Shown here: positions 1 to 13,430 of the stretch, in pieces
Layout of the letters: the number at the start of each line of letters is the position of its first letter
Position numbering within the stretch: position 1 is the first letter of the stretch
Origin: Nephromyces sp. MM_2019
Taxonomy: Eukaryota; Apicomplexa; Aconoidasida; Nephromycida
Direction of reading: 5' to 3'
Assembly (NCBI GenBank): GCA_015657535.1
Contig: JADHZB010001665.1
Location: forward strand, 1-64,000
DNA length: 64,000 bases
Translations under genes and position numbers: made by a program
The notes under the pieces: generated by a model
Databases searched by the model: none
The model's input: the letters and a program-made list of their open reading frames with translations, nothing else
Told to the model about the DNA's origin: nothing

Positions 1-125
1 GTGATACCGAAAGATATATGTGTGTGTGATACCGAAAGATATATGTGTGTGTAATTCCAAAAAATATATGTGTGTGTGATACCGAAAGATATATGCGTGT
101 GTGATACCGAAAGATATATGTATGT
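1..125. repeat. 25-bp tandem repeat, 5 copies
   Basis: Five head-to-tail copies of a 25-bp unit beginning GTGATACCGAAAGATATATG and ending in TGTGT start at 1, 26, 51, 76 and 101. The third copy is the most diverged (AATTCCAAAA in place of GATACCGAAA). The array begins at the window edge, so its full length is unknown. Confidence 0.95.
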
Positions 126-1293
126 TTGTGGTCTTTTCTTGCAGTAAAAATTCATAGTTTATGTGCTAAGCTTATTATGCAGGGGGATGAGAGATTAATT
201 ATTTATTCTATACTAGTATATATATATATATGCGTATCTGCTGCAATTAATTTGCTTTGATAGAGCGTTTTGAAACTACTCCTTTATTTCTGTCGTAATG
301 CTTGATCGCCTCCTGTTCTAATAATTGGGTAGTACCTGTGTAATGAGGCTGCTTCACTTCATTGTGATTCGCCTGCTTGTTTGTAAGCCAAAGATGTTGT
401 ATTTCCTTTTAAAAAAATGTATTAAAGAATCATTTTGTGTTTGTTAAAGTTAGGACTTTGTTTGAGTATTTTGATTTCTTGTGTTATCTTGGGTGCGTAA
501 ATTTAGTAGTATTCCAGGAGACTGTGGGATTCAGTATATAATAGGCGCGATCTCAATATTTTTTTTAGCATTAATCTTTCTCTAGATGCTTCTGAATCTG
601 TGAATCTCTAAACATCTCTCTTGTAAATATCTCTCTAACTCACTAGTTTTAGGTTTGCTTCTCCCACTCTCTAACTAACTCACTATTTCGCTTCCTAACT
701 GTGCTTTCTCTCACTCTATAACTTTCCTTCTCTAGTCTGTCTATCTTTCTCACTCACTAATAACTTGCTCGCTCACTCGCTAACTCACTCTGACTCCCGC
801 TGTTACTTTCTTTCACACGCTCCGCACACACTAGCACCTGCAAGCAATTCACTTTCTTTACCTTGAATTTTGTATATTTTTTGCTGTATTTTTTGCATAA
901 TAGACTAAAAATCCCTTCCGTTTGAAGATCTTTCTTGTTCGCAGCAAACATCGTCTGGCAATTGGTTTTTTGCTGTAAAATGTTGCTGTTTTTTTCATTT
1001 ATATAGATCTTTATTTTTTAAGATGCTCCGAATGTAGTTCTAGTTTGAAGAGCTATTTGCGAGCCTAGAGCCTTTTATTTTTCAAGGAAAAGTGGTTTGA
1101 AAGTAACCACGTTGAAGCATAGAGAGATACACTATTTTTGTATAGAAAAACGTTATGCATCTTCTCTAGTATCTCAAATAAAAACCCCGAAAAGACGTCC
1201 ATCAGCTACCATATTTTCTTAGTAGTGAAGCAGAATCTAAGCAAAAATTCCGCTATAGGTGGGAAGGAACTATGCTTTTTTCAAGCTAGAAAA
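126..1293. other. 5' flank of the ATG14-like gene, no gene seen
   Basis: AT-rich DNA with a short TA run near 219-231 and a CT-rich, loosely repetitive stretch (about 570-790, repeated CTCTCTAACTCAC-like words). No exon with acceptor, donor and sustained frame was found. It presumably holds the promoter and 5' UTR of the plus-strand gene beginning at 1294, but no specific promoter element could be identified. Confidence 0.5.
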
Positions 1294-4200
1294 ATGGATG
1301 TGACTATGGACACACACTGCACTGAGAAATGCGGAATCTGTTCGATTCCGGCTTGGGGATATGCTCAATTGGAGCCTTTTAAAAAGTAAGTCTTAATGCA
1401 TTTGAAAATTTCATGTTATTTCGATTGCTTTGATATGTATGGTAAACTCTCATCAGTGAGAAACACACGATGCAGTCTATGTGGCTATTATGTCTGTGAG
1501 TGTGCATGTTTCTGTGTGTGTATGTTTGTGTGTGTGTGCATGCCCAAGAATGCATGTGTATATTTACATGTGTATACGCGTAATAATTTGTATATTTACT
1601 TATATTGATAGGTAACACACACATCCAAGTGGATATTACAAGCATACACAACACGCATTCACCTTCATGCTACCAAATTACAGCGATAAAACGAACATTC
1701 ATAGTGTGCTCTTCTTGCTGCTCCTAATAAAGTGAAACTATTCCTTCCAGCTCACACACTAAACCAGGAAAAAACCTGTGTTTTTAAGTTGTTTTTGATA
1801 GTATAGATTTGCATCATTAGGGCTACCATTTAGCTGAGCTTTCTGCAGTTCTGGCTAGCTTAAGATCGTAGACTCATGGTTTAAATTGTATGCAAGAAGC
1901 TGTGGATTTGCTGCCCAATTAGGCAGTGCGTATATTAGGGATTAAGTAAAGCGGCAGATTTAAGTGTTTTTGAGCTCAATTTATGAGTTCTTCGTACTCC
2001 TGCAGAATTATGCTTTATCGCCTTTGAAATTTACGTCTGTGTGCTTCTTGCCTTAGGACTTTACATCCTGTTGAAGAATCCCTCAAAGAAAAACGTGAAA
2101 AACTCTCTCAATTACTCTCATCTTGCGTTGATCATTTGAGGAAAGAACGCGAAAATCAAAGCACTACTTCGCTGAGAGATGAAAGAGAGAGAAATCATCA
2201 TTTTAAAAAGGCTTTTCCAAGCTTTGTTTGGATAAAACGGTATCAAAAACATGTCATTTTGCAAAGAAACCTGCAAATAATGCGTTTCTTATTGATGAAA
2301 GGTAAGTTATGTGTGTTTTAATTAGATGATCAAGCTGCTGCTGCAGTTTTTTCTTGAATTTTTTCCCCGAGCTTTTCCCTTGGTAGTAATCCAGATGAAG
2401 TTTTTGCTGGTATTAGCTGATTCTAGCGAGATTCTTGCTCTAGATTATGTAGCAGTTTTCCAAGCTTTTTACGTTTTTTATATCTTTTTGCGGATTTTTT
2501 TTTTCATAATGGTGTGCTATTGATGTTTGGGCATTGTTTTTTCATCGTTTAAAGCAACAAAAATTTTCCTTTTTCTTGGTTTTTTCATCTTCTTCTCGAT
2601 ATCAAAGCTTGGTTTTTGTGTTTTCCATTAAGAAAATCGCGTTCAAACATTTTTTTATTCGTTTATGTATTTTTTCGCTGCATTAATGCTCCTGACTCTG
2701 GCATTAAGATGATTTTTTTTTGGGGATTTTCAAGAAGATTAATAGCTTAAGCTGCTGGCTGAATAGGCGTTGGAATCCTAGGCATATAAGGATCTACAGC
2801 TTTCAGTCTTCGCGCAACCTATATATTTTAAATAATAAAATCAATCGGTTGGCCACTTTTTTTAATATGTAAAACTAGCCAAAGAAAAATCCACACAGTT
2901 CTGTAGCTGTTGTTTACTTCTACTCAAAAGATGTATCAATTTCTTGGGATAAAGCTTGTGTGCAAGCAACCCTGGGTTTTCTACGGAGTATAACCTTTTT
3001 TTCTAGTTTAAAGGTATAATTTGTCAGGGTTTTTGCATATTTGTCAGATGAAAACACTGGAGATTGTGAAGAAGAGAATAAGCGCTTACTTAACGTGGAA
3101 ACATTTAAAGAAAGCATGAAAAATGAGGCAGAGACGCTGAACTTTCGCAAATTACCACTTCCTCTTTATACGGTAGGCATCAACATGCCGTAGGTTCTTT
3201 TATAGCTTGCTGGATAATAATATTACATGTTTTGTATTTATTATGCTCACTAATTAAGTTTGTGATTGAATCATCCCATTTGGAATGGATATATTTCAGA
3301 CTGTAGAACTTGAAGATATTTCCCGAAAAATCGCCATCAAATGAAATTTTTCCGTTTTTTAAGCAAGAGAAGCTATTTTTATGAATTTTGTGATTTAAGA
3401 TTGTTTTTTCGCTATGAAAAGTTGGATTTTTTTGGAATTTACACGAAAAAGTGAGTTTCTGGACATCTTATTCACTCTTTAGATATCAATCTGCGGAATA
3501 TTTCTTGCTTTTAAATGGTTCTTTATGGGCAACCGGATTTGAAGAAATTTTAAGCGCAACTCGTGTGCAGTTTTAGCATTTCACACCCTCCATCTAGTAG
3601 TATTTGTTGGTACTTTTGTGTGTGTTTTTTTTTTTCTTGTATTTTTTTTTTGTGCCACTTCTTCCAATTTTGGTGTGATTTTTCCTGTTTGCCTTATTTC
3701 ACGCCTTTTTATGTGCATCCCTTCCTTTTCTTGTTCGTCATGAAGTTGATTGCAGTTTTTTCACGTATTTTCTTTCATACTTTCTAGAAGATTTGACTAG
3801 TTTTCTTCCTTGCTGTATTATTTTTAAAGATATTTTTATGCTTTTTTGAAGATTTTTGTTAGTTTGTGCATTCACGCTATTCTCTGTAATTTCATTGATA
3901 CTTCCTCCTGGAAATTTTTTGTTTTTCGTCATTCAAAGCTGTAGAACACTGATTTTCCACTGCAGAAGATGTCAAGGTGTTAATCTACTTTTTGTTTTCC
4001 CTACAGTTTCTATCAGCTCCGGAGTTTTATAGCAAAAAACTTAGTGCCTTTCACTTACTGCAGGTTTTCTTTTCTTTTTGTTATTTTCACCGTCTCTCTT
4101 CAGTTGCAAAGTATAGCTCTAGTATCTGGTCTTGATTTTGTTACTTGAAAGCATAATTTCCAGTAGCTTTATCATTGGCGCAGAGGTTAAATGCCATGTA

Positions 4201-7200
4201 ATTTTTGGTATATACGGCATTTTAGTAGTCTTCAGAACGCTTTATTGCTTCTATAATTTGAGTTTTATGTGCAGCTTTCAACATCTTTCTAAAGTGAAGT
4301 GCTGTATGTGTGAGTTTTCTGTAGCTCTTTGATTGTGCTTTCAAGTTTATGCATGTGTGTGTGCTTTGCTATTTTGGTATTTCTTGTTTATTGTTTAGAT
4401 ATTCCACCACCCAGCAATATTTATCGTCCAATGAAGCTGCCATTTTTGCAGCTTCTTTCCTCAAGCTTATCAAATTTATGTGCGAATTTGATGAAATTTT
4501 TTTAGGCTGAAATTTAGTGTTTTAAGGTGAATTTATCTGCATTGTTTATATGTAAAATAAAGCTGAAAATAGAGCAAAAAGATTGAAATAGACCTAGAGC
4601 AATTAGAGCACTCTAAAGGTAGTATAACTCTAGCTAAAGCTCTTTTTTCCTCACTCTATCTAGGTTTTTCCTGGCGAAAATGCTGCATTTACCGAAGATT
4701 ATCATACTTCAACGGAATTTTGTTGATTTTTTTAGGAATTGAGGGCGAAAATCAACGCTGTGAAGCAGGAAAGGCAGCGAAAATGTGCTTATCTTTTGAG
4801 GTAATTGAGTGCTAACAAGATTGAACACTTATCACGTTTTGCTGTTGTAGCAGCAAGCTTAGAATTGATGGGGTTAATATCGCCCCTCAATTCCAATTTT
4901 GCCTTATATGTGTGTGCTTTCGTGCAGTTGCACAACCGAGTGTGTTTGTTCTTGTGTGCTTGTGTCTATAGGTGCATTTCTGTGTGTGTGCATTTGCATT
5001 TCACTGTATACATGAGTGTGCCTTTCAGATTGTCTGCGTATTTCCTCTTTTTATATATAAGTCAAATCAATTTTTTTTCAGATTCTCACACATATCTGTG
5101 AGGATTTTGCTTTTTTTTGTTCGATTTTCACTTCCTCTGCTTTTTTTGCAGTTTGTTTCCTTTTGAACTTGTTAAGCGTGGCCAGGAATCTGTATGGACT
5201 CTTGCTGGAATTGAAGATCTTCAAGGTAAGTTTGATTTCCCCTCATTTTTCTTTAGGTGGCAAGTAGTTTAAATATGCAGATAACACACAAATTCAAATC
5301 ATGAAAAACTGAAATTATGAAACTTCCTATGCGGATTTTTTGAGGAATGTGCACTCGCCTACTTCTTTAGACCTACATGAGCTTCTCTCAGCTGCTCCAT
5401 GCTATGATCCATCGATTTCTGAAGAAAATCAACTTGAAGATTTTTTTTCTTTTTTTGATCAACTTCTTATGGAAGATACTGGGGATTCTGTCGCAGAAAA
5501 TGACTTCTTTTTGTATTGCTTTAAGTGAAAGAAGTGTCAGTGTAGAAACCGGTGTTTTTGCATATGAAGAAGGAGAGATAATAATTCCCTCTTTCTTTTT
5601 TAGGTTAGAAATTGACTTTTAGGATGCTCTCTTTTGGGATTTTCGTTTATAAATTTTTGCAGTTTCTTGGCGTTTTTCTTTCGATGAAAAAGGCAGGTTT
5701 TTCAAAGTTTAATCAGCAGTTAGTAGTTTTTATGAAGCTGAAATTGCAGCTGTAAAGAGGTTTAATTGGCTTAGATACTATACAGTTAGGGCTGAAAATA
5801 TCGAAAAATCGGCATAAAACCCTGGATTTAGTATAAATCTTGCATGTGCTTGTTTTTTTGCTTGTATCTGTGTGTAATATATTAAGGTGGGTATAGTGTA
5901 AATAACGATATCCGCATAATCTGTTTATATACTATATGCATATAACAGTTTGCACAGTCTGTATAAAGATCTACACACACTTTCTTTTGATAATCAAGAA
6001 AAACATGTAGACTCTCTATCATATTTAAAAGTATGTATAGTATTGTTTCGCATTATATATGGAATAATATGAAGGCTTTTTTTCAATGAAATTATCAACA
6101 AAAAAGCAGGAATGTATGTTTCAACGATTACCATCCCTCTCATTATACGAAAAAGTTGATTTTCTCCAGAATTAGCTGCTAATCTGGCGCATGAAAGCTT
6201 ATAATTGATCTTCAGATGCACACAAGTTCATCTCATTTCTTGTCTACTTTTCAATCTCTTAATTTCAAGGTTAAGTTTTTTCGGGTGTTTTATAGATCGG
6301 TATGATCAACCTAAGTGATGAAGCTAATTGCATTGATTTTTGTTTTGGTGTGAAATGCTATAAAGTGTGTTGTATATTATCGGATGACCAAAGCTTTGCT
6401 CTTTACAAGTAGCTCGTCTTACTTCATTAGTAGTTTTTTTTAAACAATGGGTAAGCAGTGTTGAAGCAGCCTCTTTGTCTATTCGTCTGCCTAGCATCGT
6501 TTTGCTAGTCCTGCTGCTTTTTGTGTGTGTATTTTTTTATACCCTACTGCAGTGTATTTTCTGCTACTTCACAAGATACTGTGAAGATTTTGCTTTGTGT
6601 GTGTAGTCTCTGCTACTTTCTTTTATAATAATCTCAGAAAAAAAGGTAGCAGAGATGCCTTTCATGAATCTCAAGCTGGAAAAGCTTTGTATAGGCGACA
6701 TTTACTCAGTCGGCAATCATACTGCAAATTTTCGTGTGTTACACATGGTTTTTTCTGACTAGTGATAACCTTTGGAGGAATCTTCTTCACAGTAGCTTAA
6801 TCGTAGCTTCTTCGCTCAAAATGAGATTTTTTTGGGCTGCAAATTTTTCCAGGTGTGACGAAATCAAAAGGTTGTGATCCTCGGGATATTGAGGTGACTC
6901 TTCAGTATCTGGTGCAAATATTTAATGGCCTCTCCAACTATCTCGATGTAAGCGTATATAAAGAAGAGACATAGATATGTATATGCATGATCTTCGCTTT
7001 GCCATTTTAGGCATTCCTGGGATATAATGCTTTTTTTTTCATACTTTTTTGCACTAATTTATCGATTTTGGTGCGAAAGTGCTTTGGATGTTATAAAAAT
7101 TGATCATCCTCCTTGTATCTCCCGGTTTTTAGGTTTTTGCGAATTTAGATCATCAATAAACGACTACTCTGCATTAAGATGTAGAGTAGCTTCGTTTACC

Positions 7201-10200
7201 TTTATTTGAGATAATTTGATTTTTGTGGGTCTCTTGCTTTTACATGCTATTTCTTTGCGTTGAAATTTTAATCTAAACTTTTGTGCTTTTGCGGAATTGC
7301 AATTTTTAAGCGGTAAGACTCCAAAGAGGGCTTTTTTCTGGTGTTTTTTCCTCGTTTAAACTCTTTTCTTAATGGGCTAATATTAATTCTTTTTAAGCTG
7401 TTTTTTAGCATCAAAATTTTGTAAAGCCATTAAAGGAATTCGCTCAGTTATTTGCATAAAAGTTTTATGCTTCCTGCAGTCGTCGAAATCACATTTGTTT
7501 TGCAAGCCTTAAAGTTAAAGAGAAGAAAACAGCCTAGATTGAGCTTTATTTTAAACTACCCTTTAAAAGTCTCGGTGTGTGTATGTGTGGATGTTACTGA
7601 ATCCCTTGGATTGTCATAGAAGATTTTCCTCTGTACATACACTTTTCTCTCCCCGACTCGATTGGCTATTTCGATGATTCGTACGTAATAAATGTTCAAA
7701 CTCTGTTTCCAGGTAATTCTGCCTTATGCTATGTTCTTTGGGTCGTCAGGACAGTCTCTCTTTTCGTGTGGTCAATCTCCTTTTTCATCACAGAAATCCG
7801 AGCGACTGTCATCTTTTGGAAGAACCCCGGTAATTATTGGTAGTGATGCTAACTGAGGAGATATTTTACGGGATTTTGCTATTGATTAGAAAGTATCTGT
7901 GCAGCTTGCTAGGTTTTTGATAAAAATGCAAGAATTTGCAGTAGATGAAGATGGTTTTTTCCGCTTTTATGTCTTTTTATCTCAGGGATGGAGGGACGCT
8001 GAGCTTGAAAAAGTGATTAGTCAGCGAAGTATATTCAGCAATAGTAATGGTACGGAAGAGGAATATGCTTCCTCTACTCATCACCAGCAGCGGATTCGAA
8101 AAAAGCGAGACATAGGCCCCTCATTGACTAGCTACTCACCCAGGCAGAATGAGCAGTTGAACAGGGCATTGAGTGTCTCCTTCGATACACACACCTCAAA
8201 CGAAGATGAGGGTGTTAATACAATTGAAGATCCTGTAGAGCTGGCTTCTGGTTATGAGACTGAGAACTTTCGAGGAGTACCAGATTCAGTATACTCAATC
8301 AACTCAGAAGATCAGGCCTATATTCATGGAGAGCGTGTTAGCTATTTTAACGTCGATGGAAAAACTTACTCCATAATCTGGAAGTCTTCAACTTCTCCGG
8401 TAGACAATGATAATATACTTAGCGAAAAGAGCGTCTCTAGTCTGGAATCTAACAATGTGAGCTACTTGGCGTAGTCTGTGTTTCTGCTTTTGTATTTGAA
8501 ACTCGAGCTTGAGGGTAGGTTTCGTGAAGGAGGCTTTCTAGTTTGAGAAGTTTGAGGAGGCTGTAACAGCGTTGATATGTGCTCTTTTGGGCAACTGCCT
8601 TCGAGAGGTGCTTGAAGTGCTTGCTAAGTACGCTAACAAAGTTGTTTTGTGTGTGTGTAAAATCATTGAATATGAGGTATCCTGATTACGCTGACGGCTT
8701 AAATGGCTGTTAAAATGTAGCACTTGATGTACATGCTTTTCGCTACGCTTCTTTCATGCTTTTGTACTAGTTTCTGATTGTAGTATAAAATTCTTGACTT
8801 GGTTATCAATGTAAGAGAGCAGTTTTTAAGCATTTGCTTCCCATGAATTTCCTATAGTGAAGCTATGAATTTGTAAAGCCTAAAATTTAAACCCTAAACC
8901 CTAAAACTAAACCATAATCCCTAAAAATTAGCTTAGTATCTTCTTTATAGATTCTTTCTTGCCTTGCTGCAGATTATACTTTGCTGGAGATACCCTCTAT
9001 GTTGAAGAAATTTTTTGCTTTTGTCTCTTCCTTTTTGCTCAGAAATCGACTTTCCAGTCGCGTCTTACCGGAATATTATCTGCTACAACTGCCTGGAATA
9101 TACCCAAAACGCTGTTATCTTCAACGGAGTATTCAAGGCAGCAGCTGCAAAATCTATCGACTGCAGCTCTCCAGATGGGTGGAAGTGTTCTTTACAATAT
9201 TTCTAGTAGTACTCTTAAGCGGTTATCCTCAATAGACTTTGGCACACGGACTCTCATGGTTGGTTTTAGTTTTAAGAATGCAGTGCTTCCAGTCGATCGT
9301 TCGCTTGTAGATAGGCCCTTTTATGAGCTATTGATTATCTTTTGTGTGTGTGCTGTTATGCTGATGAGATTTTTTCTGGTGTTAGCTTAGTAGGTTCTTT
9401 TTATAAGCTGTTGATTATCTTTTGTGTGTTATAATTTTCAGAATTTCTTGCCTATTAGCTTGCTAGGTTCTGTTTATGAACTGTTTATCACCTTTTGTGT
9501 GTTATACTTGTCAGGATTTCTCACCTATTAGCTTTACTCCCTCTTTTCTGAAGAATTTGATTGATATTTTTTTGGCTTCATAGGAAATTATTTGGTTTTT
9601 TCAAAGCACTTTGCATACGGTTGCTTTTTTTACCGTAAAAAACCCCTTCACAAGATATGCACACACACAAACACACACACACACACAAACACGCACACAC
9701 ACATACATTCTTTCAACTAAGATAAGAATACTTTCCCTTGTTCATACTCCAGAGGAGCTTTCGGGAGAGCTCCAGAGATGCAAAGCTTTCCTTCTCCCTC
9801 TTCCATGAGTCTAAGGCCAATATAGCTGCTAAACTGTCTCCATCTTGCATAGCTCATTCTAAGCTTGATTCTAATGAAGCATTGCGAATGGCTAACGAGA
9901 ATTCTCCTCAGCTGCAGCCTCTTCTATCTGCTTCACCATATGAGCCTTGTTTGAACTCTCCAGCCACCTACTCTACAGAGCAATCATCAGCTCAAAACTT
10001 CTCGTTTCCTTTAAGTTCACGCTGCAATAGACAGCCTTTGAATGAATCAAATAGAGTGGAGTTCATTAGTACGGAAGCGGAAGTTCAAGGTGCTATGAGG
10101 GGGAAACCGCATGAAGAGTTCAGCTCTCTTCCAAACTTGATGACCTATCTACAGTTAATCGGTGTTTGCGCAGAAGGTAGAAGGGCGGATTTAAGGGTAG

Positions 10201-12487
10201 TTTATGTTGAAGAATGAGATGCCTTTTTTCTTATGAAGATGATTTTTTCTGTTTAATAGCGATTCAAATAGACTGTAGGTAAGTTGTGTGTGTGCATAGC
10301 AGCTTCTCTTGTGAAAGAGTATAAATTTGTGTGTGTAACTTTTCTTTTTACAAAATTATCGTTTATTTTCTTCCTCTTTGATTTTTTTTTGCAATATCTC
10401 TCACAGCTTCCTCAGCGTGTGTTTTCATTTTTTTTCTTTAAATAATTGAGAAAATGCCGATTTTTTCTTCCCTCTTTCTAGTCTCCCAGCAAATTCTCTC
10501 TCTCTCCCACTTTCTAGTGGCCTACTATATTTCTCTTTTTTTCCCTATTCTAGGCTTCTTTTCCTCTTTTTTTTCTTTGGGAACTTGACGCTGTGATTCA
10601 GCTTACCAGCATCCCTAACTCTAGGGTTACTCTCATTTTTCAGCAAGTTGATTTTTATGCATCACTTGCCCTCTCTCTTTTTTATACACTTCTACTCTAT
10701 AGCTTGCTAGTTTTATCATTTTCTTGTTTTCTAGCTGCTTTCTGTATCAATTTTGTTTTAAAGGTTTACTACTCGTTAAATTAGCCTCAATTCCCCTCAG
10801 ATATTCGAGTAATCTCCGATACTAGCAAAATACAACCAGAGCTGTCGGAAAAATTAGTGGAATACGATGAAAGTTTGCAACACAGGCAAGTGGAAAAAGG
10901 CTTGAAGATTAATAAAAAATACCACCAACGGACTGAGGAAGCTGCTATAAAATCCTGTAACTGGGATGATAGCTGCAATTCACTGGAATCAGATTTTTTA
11001 GGCCAGCAGCCTCAATCGGCAACTCGCTACCTGCAGGAAGAAGATTGGCCTTACTCTCGTGATGTCTTTGTTAGTCGCACACAGTTATTGGGTAAAGAAT
11101 CTGCCCCCGTTTCCTTTCCTCGTGGCAGTAATCTTCAAAAATCGACACCATCCCATCTTAAAATGGCTTCTTCCCTTAATGATCCATATAGTATATCCAC
11201 GATAGCAACTGCTCCATATAAAGCTGGGTAAGATTTTTTTGTTTGATGAGATACTGCTAATGTAACAAAGATTTGAGTATATCTTCATGATAACAATATA
11301 TAAAGAGCGATTTTATTGGGGGAAGAGCTATTGATGGGTTAGAATAGAAGTTTTTTATATTTACTAAAGTAGCCAAGTTTTTATCCCTAGAAAAAAGATA
11401 GCTTTGCCATTTGCTTTAGTATCTAGTGGCTTGATCAGCTTTTTTTGTTACGTAGAAGGATGTTTTTTGGAGGTAAGAAGAAGTTGTTTTCGTTGGTGGT
11501 TTTTGAGAAAATTCGGTAGCTGCACTTTTTTTTTTCAAATGCTTTTTGTGATTTTTTCATGGGTATTTATATTAATGCTAGCTAAGAAGGGCTTTTCAAG
11601 CGGTTTTAATGGTACTTGGAGCTTTCTTTTAGTATTTTTAGGCTTAGTTGGAGTTTTTGTTATGAGTTAGCGCGAATTCTGAGTTTGCATCTATCAAATT
11701 CATCAAGAATTACCGCTACGTGATTTTCTGAAGATCAAACAAAGCCTTTTTTTTTCCAATCTCAAATTGTAGAATTGATAGCTCTTTTGACGGAATGAAC
11801 TTAAAAACCCCATCAGGATATGATGAGCTTCTCGAACACACTCCTTCGCTGCCCAGCCCTTCTCGCCTTGGCTTTGACTCGCCGAGTTCTCGTGAAGGAA
11901 CGAAGCTAAGGTGCATAAGTAGAAAGCCTATTGGACCTAGAGATCACGTCTGTCTAGCTGCTTATGTGCTAGATCCCACAGTTCGGTATGTAGTTTATGA
12001 AGCACGTAACTGAATGCTCTGTTTGAAAGCTAGTTTCTTCGCCTAGATTTAATTGATAACGGGTAGCTGGAAGTCTTGCTTTTTTGAGAGTTTTTCAACG
12101 GAATTTACGTTCATGGTGGGGTATTTGCTTAAGTCTCATCAATGGCTATTTTATATGGAATTTTCTGACCGAGCAGTGAAGCATATTTTTTCGCATCCTT
12201 TGAGTCTTTTTAAAGGTCAAAAAATCGCGGACAGCATAAAAAATCCATAGCACACACTAACGCCCAGCACAAAAAATGCGCATCACCCACTAGCACAGAG
12301 CACAAAAAAAATGCGTAGCACCCCCTAACACACAGCACTTAGTGCTCATTACGCCTCTCTCCTCTTGGCTAATTTTCTACTAATCTTACGTTGAACAGCT
12401 TGCTTGTGGTTAAATACTTCTTTTTAAATTCTCTATGTAGTGTCAATTTTTTCTGTATAATCTCGGTAATCCTTTCTTTCATTATTT

Positions 12488-12518
<31 letters not shown>

Positions 12519-13321
12519 GAACACACACACACACACCAAGGTTTAATCGAGTAATATTTTTCATTGCATCGTACAAGACCATTTCGAAATAACACACTAT
12601 TTTCTGCAGCGAAAGCTTCAGTTTTAGATCCTAATGCTGAACTTAATCATCTGTGGAATAAGGTTTTAAAGTAGGATTTACAAAAGAGATAAAATCACTA
12701 TGTTTATGAAACGGAGATTCTTGAGCTGTACGCTCTTTAACAATGGACTGGGAATTTTCTGTATGCACTGACGTGTGTCTTTGAAAGCGCCGTGAAGCTC
12801 AATTTTCATGCATTCTTTACCAGCCTTTCTTCCGGGTTATATAGTGCCCACCTTTTGTTAATTTTTTTAATTTGAGTTTTTTTGAGGAGGAAGATAGTGA
12901 AATAATAAAATATTTGATTCCTTTTGAATTCCCTCTTCATGCATATATTGTATCATGTGGTAAATTTGCTTGATTTTTATTGCTTTATTCGGATAATTTG
13001 ATATCTTTGAAGCATCCTTGTGAAGGAAATGCTTTCGTTTGGTGTTTTTTCGAATTTTTTAAAGCTTTTTTTGATGAATTTTTTTATTTTGCAGCTTCGC
13101 TACTTTTGAAGAATCTGCTGCTTCACTTGATATTTTCAGTGTTTTCTGCTAATTTTAAATTCCAATACATGTGCGACAGGGTGCTATTTGAGGTCTCGTT
13201 CATGAACGATGAAACGGCCACATACTACAGATACTGCTTACAAATGTTGGAATTAAATGCTCAAATCCTACGCAGACGTCAAGGATACCGCAATGAGTCT
13301 AGTCAAAAAACTGGTAAATAG
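1294..13321 (+). CDS. ATG14/UVRAG-like autophagy PI3-kinase complex subunit (15 exons)
   Basis: Exons: 1294-1385, 2057-2301, 3048-3172, 4736-4800, 5152-5225, 5371-5524, 6653-6735, 6853-6947, 7713-7829, 7890-8456, 9043-9258, 9753-10176, 10801-11227, 11773-11985, 13180-13321. All junctions are GT-AG and keep phase, giving 1012 aa (3039 nt). Seen: a C-x3-C-x2-C motif near residues 9-16; a charged, probably coiled-coil region at about 35-175; LFPFELVKRGQESVW near 177, like the IFPIEEVK block of Atg14/Barkor; YLVQIFNGLSNYLDVILPY near 294, like the family's conserved helix before its phospholipid-associated region; and CLQMLELNAQILRRRQGY near the C-terminus, like the family's final LNxNI block. Family proteins bring Vps34/Beclin complexes to membranes. 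Residues about 350-965 form a long Ser/Gln-rich insertion absent from typical members (usually 450-700 aa). Exons 6 and 7 are the least certain. The final exon also has a usable donor after 13313, so the gene may continue to 14530. Assignment to ATG14 rather than UVRAG is an inference. Confidence 0.7.
8885..8931. repeat. Interstitial telomere-like tract (CCCTAAA/TTTAGGG)
   Basis: Around 8885-8931 the plus strand reads as degenerate CCCTAAA units (AAACCCTAAACCCTAAAA, then diverged copies). It lies in intron 10 of the ATG14-like gene. It matches the TTTAGGG telomere repeat type of plants, several algae and apicomplexans, but is only about two perfect units plus relics. Confidence 0.7.
9300..9530. 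repeat. Three approximate tandem copies, 73-80 bp
   Basis: The block TAGGCCCTTTTATGAGCTAT plus GATTATCTTTTGTGTG recurs about 80 bp and again about 73 bp downstream with substitutions (anchor words at 9331, 9411 and 9484). The array lies just inside the intron following the exon that ends at 9258, so it does not affect the proposed protein. Confidence 0.8.
9657..9706. repeat. CA microsatellite
   Basis: A run of CA dinucleotides with a few interruptions, in an intron just before the exon that starts at 9753. Confidence 0.95.
12245..12345. repeat. Short A-rich tandem repeat in intron
   Basis: Three approximate copies of a unit of about 38 bp containing CAGCACAAAAAATGCG followed by CACCC/CTAACAC. 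It lies in the last intron of the ATG14-like gene. Confidence 0.75.
12487..12537. repeat. CA microsatellite
   Basis: (CA)n run of about 50 bp with two AA/GA interruptions, in the last intron of the ATG14-like gene. Confidence 0.95.
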
Positions 13322-13430
13322 TTTCTACTCGTTTGGAAAGCAACAAATATCCGTTAAATATACTTTGCTTTAGTTATAGAACATTATACGTTATGTCCAG
13401 TGGGTTGCCTTCTTATGGAGAAGGAGATGA

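Noticed and set aside
1396..1608. Plus-strand frame following the first ATG14-like exon (Cys-rich)
   Set aside because: It lies after a consensus GTAAGT donor and is mostly the translation of TGTGTG repeats, so it is intronic.
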